Shown: piece after piece, positions 60,203 to 64,000 of the stretch
How the letters are laid out: each line of letters begins with the position of its first letter
How positions within the stretch are numbered: the first letter of the stretch is position 1
NCBI GenBank assembly: GCA_013420905.1
Contig: JAAXNY010000012.1
Coordinates: forward strand, 62,001-126,000
DNA: 64,000 nt
DNA from: Collybia mongolica
Lineage: Eukaryota > Basidiomycota > Agaricomycetes > Agaricales > Clitocybaceae
Reading direction: 5' to 3'
Position numbers and translations under genes: made by a program
The notes under the pieces: model-generated
The model's database searches: none
What the model saw: the letters and a program-made list of their open reading frames with translations, nothing else
Told to the model about the DNA's origin: nothing

Positions 60203-61276
60203 TTACTGCCGAGACAATGATATCCTCGTGCAACAGATTTTACAAGCACAAACTCATCCCAAAACTGATTCGATCTTCAGTGTTCGATGTTTAATGTTAG
60301 ATGGCGCCCCTCGTTGCCAGGCCGAGGTGTTAGCGCTTTAACATTAGGGAGCACTGGATAGCCTGGAGTATCATGTCCTGGCCTTCCTGTATCATAAACG
60401 TAAAACAATTTGTTTGGCCAAGGCCTAGGAATACTCTCACAAGTACCGAGCTGAGCGCTACGGGTATCGAAAGTCAAGTCGAGAACTCACCACCTGAGTC
60501 TTTACACTCGCAGGCATGTGCTGCGAATACACGGAGGAAAGTCTAAAACAACGACACTATCAGACGTGTTGATCATTGGGCCAGATATAGTATGACCTTT
60601 GAGAGCTTTGTAAAACCCAGTCAGAGTCAGGGGTCTGAGCTGAGGGATTGATGATCCGAGCTTATCATGGAGTACCATATGAAAGATCATTGATGGTCTG
60701 GTCGAGTAAGTGATGAGATAGTCAGTGGTCAGGTGGGTAAGAGAGATGGAATCAGATGTGATGCATGCGGTAGTTGGCAGCAGCTTGGTCAGATGAGTCA
60801 CACCTATTAAGTCCCTGGAGATGTGAGAGTGCTAGGGGCTAGTATTAGACAAGAGTTATACATCCTAGGCTTGAAACATGATGAGTGATACAGAGCTCAC
60901 TTGTTCTGGATCTTCGTGTATGTCATGAATAAGTGAGATGAGTTGTACACGCCCCACTGGCATGGTTTGAGGACACGAAGACCCTGTGGCATCGGAACAA
61001 ATCTCAGGCGCTTTATGCCGAACTAGCAAGGCTTTTCTTATGTAGATATACTTTAGAGTCTAGTATGCTAGTCATATCTTGGAAAAAGCAGGTAAACCAC
61101 GAGGCGCGAACGAGGCGACTGCAATTTTTGTCCCGATATAATTTAGCATGGCATTTTTGGTTATGTTGAAAGACTTGCGCCATACTGTTTCATGTACCTG
61201 TTCTCCGTCGTTCAATTCCATGTGGGTTTTGAATAAAGAGGAGAGCGTTTAAACTCTGTTGGGTGGCTGTCGCCAC
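60203..61276. other. Intergenic, nothing recognised
   Basis: No ORF above about 100 codons and no motif recognised. The region is A+T/G mixed without visible repeats until the inverted repeat at 61277. Confidence 0.4.
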
Positions 61277-61872
61277 TGGGTGACTTCCCATGAGGTCTAC
61301 GGACAATCTACGGCGCTGTAGATTTCTAAATTTCCATCGGCCAAGATGCCGTGTCCAAATTAGGACGAATTTGATTGCTGTTGATGAAAACGAATCTCTT
61401 CAGATTTCGTCGTTGTCAAGGCGAGGCGAGTGTTGAGGCCCCCCGACCCCTCTGTAGTGTGCACCAGGCTACAAACACACCGCCAAGCGTGAGCGCCATG
61501 GCCAAATCAAGTAGTCCAGTGCTCGGCACATCCTAACTCGGAGAACACGCCGAAATGCCTAGCCAGTTATAACTTCAAGTATATTTCCGGTTCTCTCCCC
61601 CCTCTATCTTCGTTTTAAGAAAGAATTCATCATCATCATCATCATCATTGTGGGGGCCAGCAGATAGCATTATTAATGACATTGTATTATTCTTTGTTTT
61701 CAAATCTCAGTTCACCAAGTTTTTATTTTGTAGGATTATTATGCACAAATTTACAGCAACAAGGCTTACGGTCTACAGAAATCTACGTCATACACTTTCA
61801 GAAAGTTTTAAGCTCCAGCTGATAGAATCTACGGCCTGTAGATTTCTGTAGATCCTTACGGGAAGTCACCCA
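61277..61872. mobile_element. Short inverted-repeat element (MITE-like), about 596 bp
   Basis: TGGGTGACTTCCC at 61277-61289 is found inverted at 61860-61872, and the next 25 bp are related (CTACGG/CTGTAGATTTCT blocks occur at both ends). No coding capacity is seen. A (CAT)7 microsatellite lies inside at about 61628-61649. No certain target duplication was found. Confidence 0.65.
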
Positions 61873-62034
61873 CTGATTCGTCGTGAGGAGGCGGGAACTC
61901 GGCATCCGGACCGCTCCGCTCACGTGCACCGATCAGGCACGACGGTAATTGCGAAATAATTCAAGGTGGTACGATGTGCTCCACACTGCTTATTATCCGC
62001 CTCATTGTCTGAAGGCTGCTCGCGGTCGCAAACG

Positions 62035-64000
62035 ATGCCTAGCGTCCCGTCGATATCACCAGCAACAGGGAAATTTACCCCTTCTTCATACATACATACA
62101 ACGTCCTGTAATTTCGTCGACAATGCTGGTCGAACGCTGTTGCTTCGTGGCGTAAACCTCTCTGGCTCATCGAAGGCTCCTGTGGGCCGCCCATCTTACG
62201 TCTTGGATGATTTCTGGGAAATTGCTGAGGCCGGCGGTGAGAGCTTCGTGGGGCAACCACTAAATATCGATGATGGGTCTGCAGACGTACATCTAGCTCG
62301 TCTGAAGGGCTGGGGATTTAACATGCTCAGGTTTCCCATAACATGGGAAGCACTAGAGCACGAGGGACCGTGAGTGGTAATACTTTGTAAGGCTTGGAGA
62401 TCACGCTGAAGCGTCGTGCAGGGGAAAGTACGATTATGAATTCATGGACTACATCGTCCGAGTCCTCCAAAAATGCAAAGATTATGGCTTCAAAGTGTTT
62501 ATGGACCCCCACCAGGATACTGTGCGTATGACCAGGATGAATATCTATCAAATAGCTCAACGTTACGCCAGTGGTCCCGTTTCTCTGGTGGCTCTGGTGC
62601 TCCATTCTGGACACTTGCCGCGTGCGGGATTAACCCGCGTAACCTCACCGCCACCCAATCCGCTATCATCCACTCTGAATACCCCCTTGCTCACGACGCC
62701 GATCCTGCCTCCCTTCCTGCAATGATATGGTCTACTAACTACGGCCGGCTGCTCTCCCAGACCGTTTTCACCCTCTTCTTTGCCGGGCACACCTTTGCCC
62801 CAAATTGCATCATCAACAGCAAGAACATCCAAGACTACCTCCAGGAGCACTACATCGCAGCGGTGGGACAAATGGCTGACCGCATCCGCGACGTGCCAGG
62901 GGGCGGCTTGCTCGATGAATGCGTCATCGGGTGGGACAGCATGAACGAGCCGTTTGAGGGGCTCTGCGGGTGGGACGATTTGAACCTCAACCCTGTCAAG
63001 CAGGGCTCCACACTAAAGAAGGGCACCCACCCCACACCGATGCAGTCGTTCCGCCTCGGCATGGGACAATCGCAGACCGTCGACAACTGGCAGTTTAGAA
63101 CCATGGGCCCATCACGTGATGGATCAGTCACCATCGACCCGAAGGGCCTTACAATCTGGGCGGACCCAGCCACTGAAAGTGCCGACGGCGTGCACCCACA
63201 TTGGGGGTGGAAGCGGGATACTGTGAAGTGGAAGCTCGGGACGTGCATATGGGCACAGCATGGCGTGTGGGACATGGAGACAGGCTTCTGCCTACAGCCA
63301 GACTATTTTAAATTCCTCCCTGAGACAGGGGAGACGGTCGATTTTATCGAAGATTATTGGAAGCCACATTTTATCACTTTTACGGAGCGGATACGTGCTA
63401 GTCACCCAGAAGCGATCATGTTCGTACAACCACCTGTGTTTGCGCGCCCGCCCCCGCTGCCCACGGAAGTGCTGAAAGGGCGCTGTGCGTACTCTGCGCA
63501 TTATTACGACGGGCTGACGCTCGTGACGCGGCACTGGAACTGGTTCAACGCAGACGCCCTCGGGCTGCTACGTGGGAAGTACTCGAATACGCTTCAGGCT
63601 GTGAAGATAGGGCAGGCGGCCATCCGACGGTCGCTGCAGGAGCAGCTGGGAATATTGAAATCGGACACGGAGATCCTGGGGGACTATCCGACGATAATAG
63701 GGGAGATCGGAACGCCGTTCGATATGGACGCGAAGCGGTCGTATGGATGGACGGACAAAGGAAAATATAAGGGTGATTACGGGAGGCAGGAGAGGGCGTT
63801 GGATGCGAGTTTGAATGGCGCGGATGGCGGTAATGCGGTCAACTGGACGGTGTGGACGTACTGTACCGACCACACACATGATTGGGGTGATGGGTGGAAC
63901 ATGGAGGATCTGAGCCTGTGGAGTGCGGATGACTTGAGGGAGCGGGAGAAGTTGAGTAGCGACGTTGGAGGCGACGGGGACGACGAGTTCTACAGCACTA
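62035..64000 (+). CDS. GH5 (GH5_12-like) beta-glucosidase acting on glucosylceramide or steryl glucoside, 3' end outside window
   Basis: Exons 62035-62369, 62422-62521 and 62572 to the window end keep one open frame (over 620 aa so far). The family removes glucose from sphingolipid or sterol glucosides (fungal EGCrP/Sgl1-type enzymes). Visible motifs are [13 protein letters not shown] near the N-terminus, [40 protein letters not shown], the acid/base glutamate in [10 protein letters not shown], and the nucleophile glutamate in [10 protein letters not shown]. No signal peptide is present, fitting the intracellular members. The start ATG 62035 follows an in-frame upstream ATG at 61966, but [14 protein letters not shown] fits the family better. 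Which lipid glucoside is used cannot be told from sequence alone. Confidence 0.9.

Noticed and set aside
1..64000. TET/JBP-type dioxygenase genes expected near KDZ-type transposons
   Set aside because: No such domain was seen in any frame.
1..64000. tRNA, rRNA or CRISPR features
   Set aside because: No convincing tRNA B-box with a matching fold, no rRNA, and no regularly spaced direct repeats were seen.

Overview
The window reads as nuclear DNA of a basidiomycete fungus, most likely an Agaricomycete; I cannot name the order. Genes carry many short introns (about 43-60 bp) with GT...AG borders and CTAAC-like branch sites. The mobile elements (Plavaka, a Tnp2-type element, hAT) and the expanded single-pass membrane-protein family also fit Agaricomycetes.

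Layout. 0-5.15 kb: a five-exon uL23 ribosomal protein gene, then a graveyard on the minus strand (C-terminal piece of a sterol-type UDP-glycosyltransferase, an unrecognised acidic ORF, a decayed multi-TM protein). 5.16-8.66 kb: a Plavaka DNA transposon with an apparently intact four-exon, 1012-codon transposase. 9.9-23.4 kb: six minus-strand members (A-F) of a receptor-like membrane-protein family, interrupted by a 616-bp MITE. 24.4-26.0 kb: a non-autonomous relative of the Plavaka element. 26.5-33.0 kb: a complete two-gene Tnp2-type (CACTA-like) element with matching inverted repeats and a 7-8 bp target duplication. 33.2-37.0 kb: two more receptor-like loci, G (decayed) and H (divergent). 37.6-47.7 kb: a compact block of ordinary genes: Pol I subunit RPA34, SAGA/ADA subunit Ada3, an SLC41/MgtE-type Mg2+ transporter, a secreted PL14-type polysaccharide lyase and a ferric-chelate reductase. 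50.9-53.6 kb: a hAT transposon with a BED finger and intact reading frame. 55.5-60.2 kb: plus-strand receptor-like genes I and J. 61.3-61.9 kb: another short inverted-repeat element. 62.0-64.0 kb: a GH5 (GH5_12-like) glucocerebrosidase/steryl-glucosidase gene, cut by the window end.

The most interesting system is the receptor-like family. Members share a hydrophobic leader, a short ectodomain with a GDP...QI(K/R)C signature, a long Ser/Thr/Pro-rich stalk, a TM segment of the type IIGGVxGGL followed by basic residues, a cytoplasmic (D/Y)Y..PEGK(R)G-like motif, and one of two tails: a KAEIMDDLRFE tail (A, E) or a coiled coil ending in a PPxY motif (B, F, I, J). A and B have almost identical ectodomain regions (about 99% over 675 bp including introns) but different tails, which points to recent gene conversion swapping ectodomains between signalling tails. 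C and G are decayed, D has a MITE at the end of its TM exon, and J has lost most of its ectodomain. This birth-and-death pattern is what one expects of surface recognition or sensing proteins, but function is inference only.

All exon models were built by eye from splice consensus and reading frame; those whose exon lengths sum to a whole number of codons are noted.
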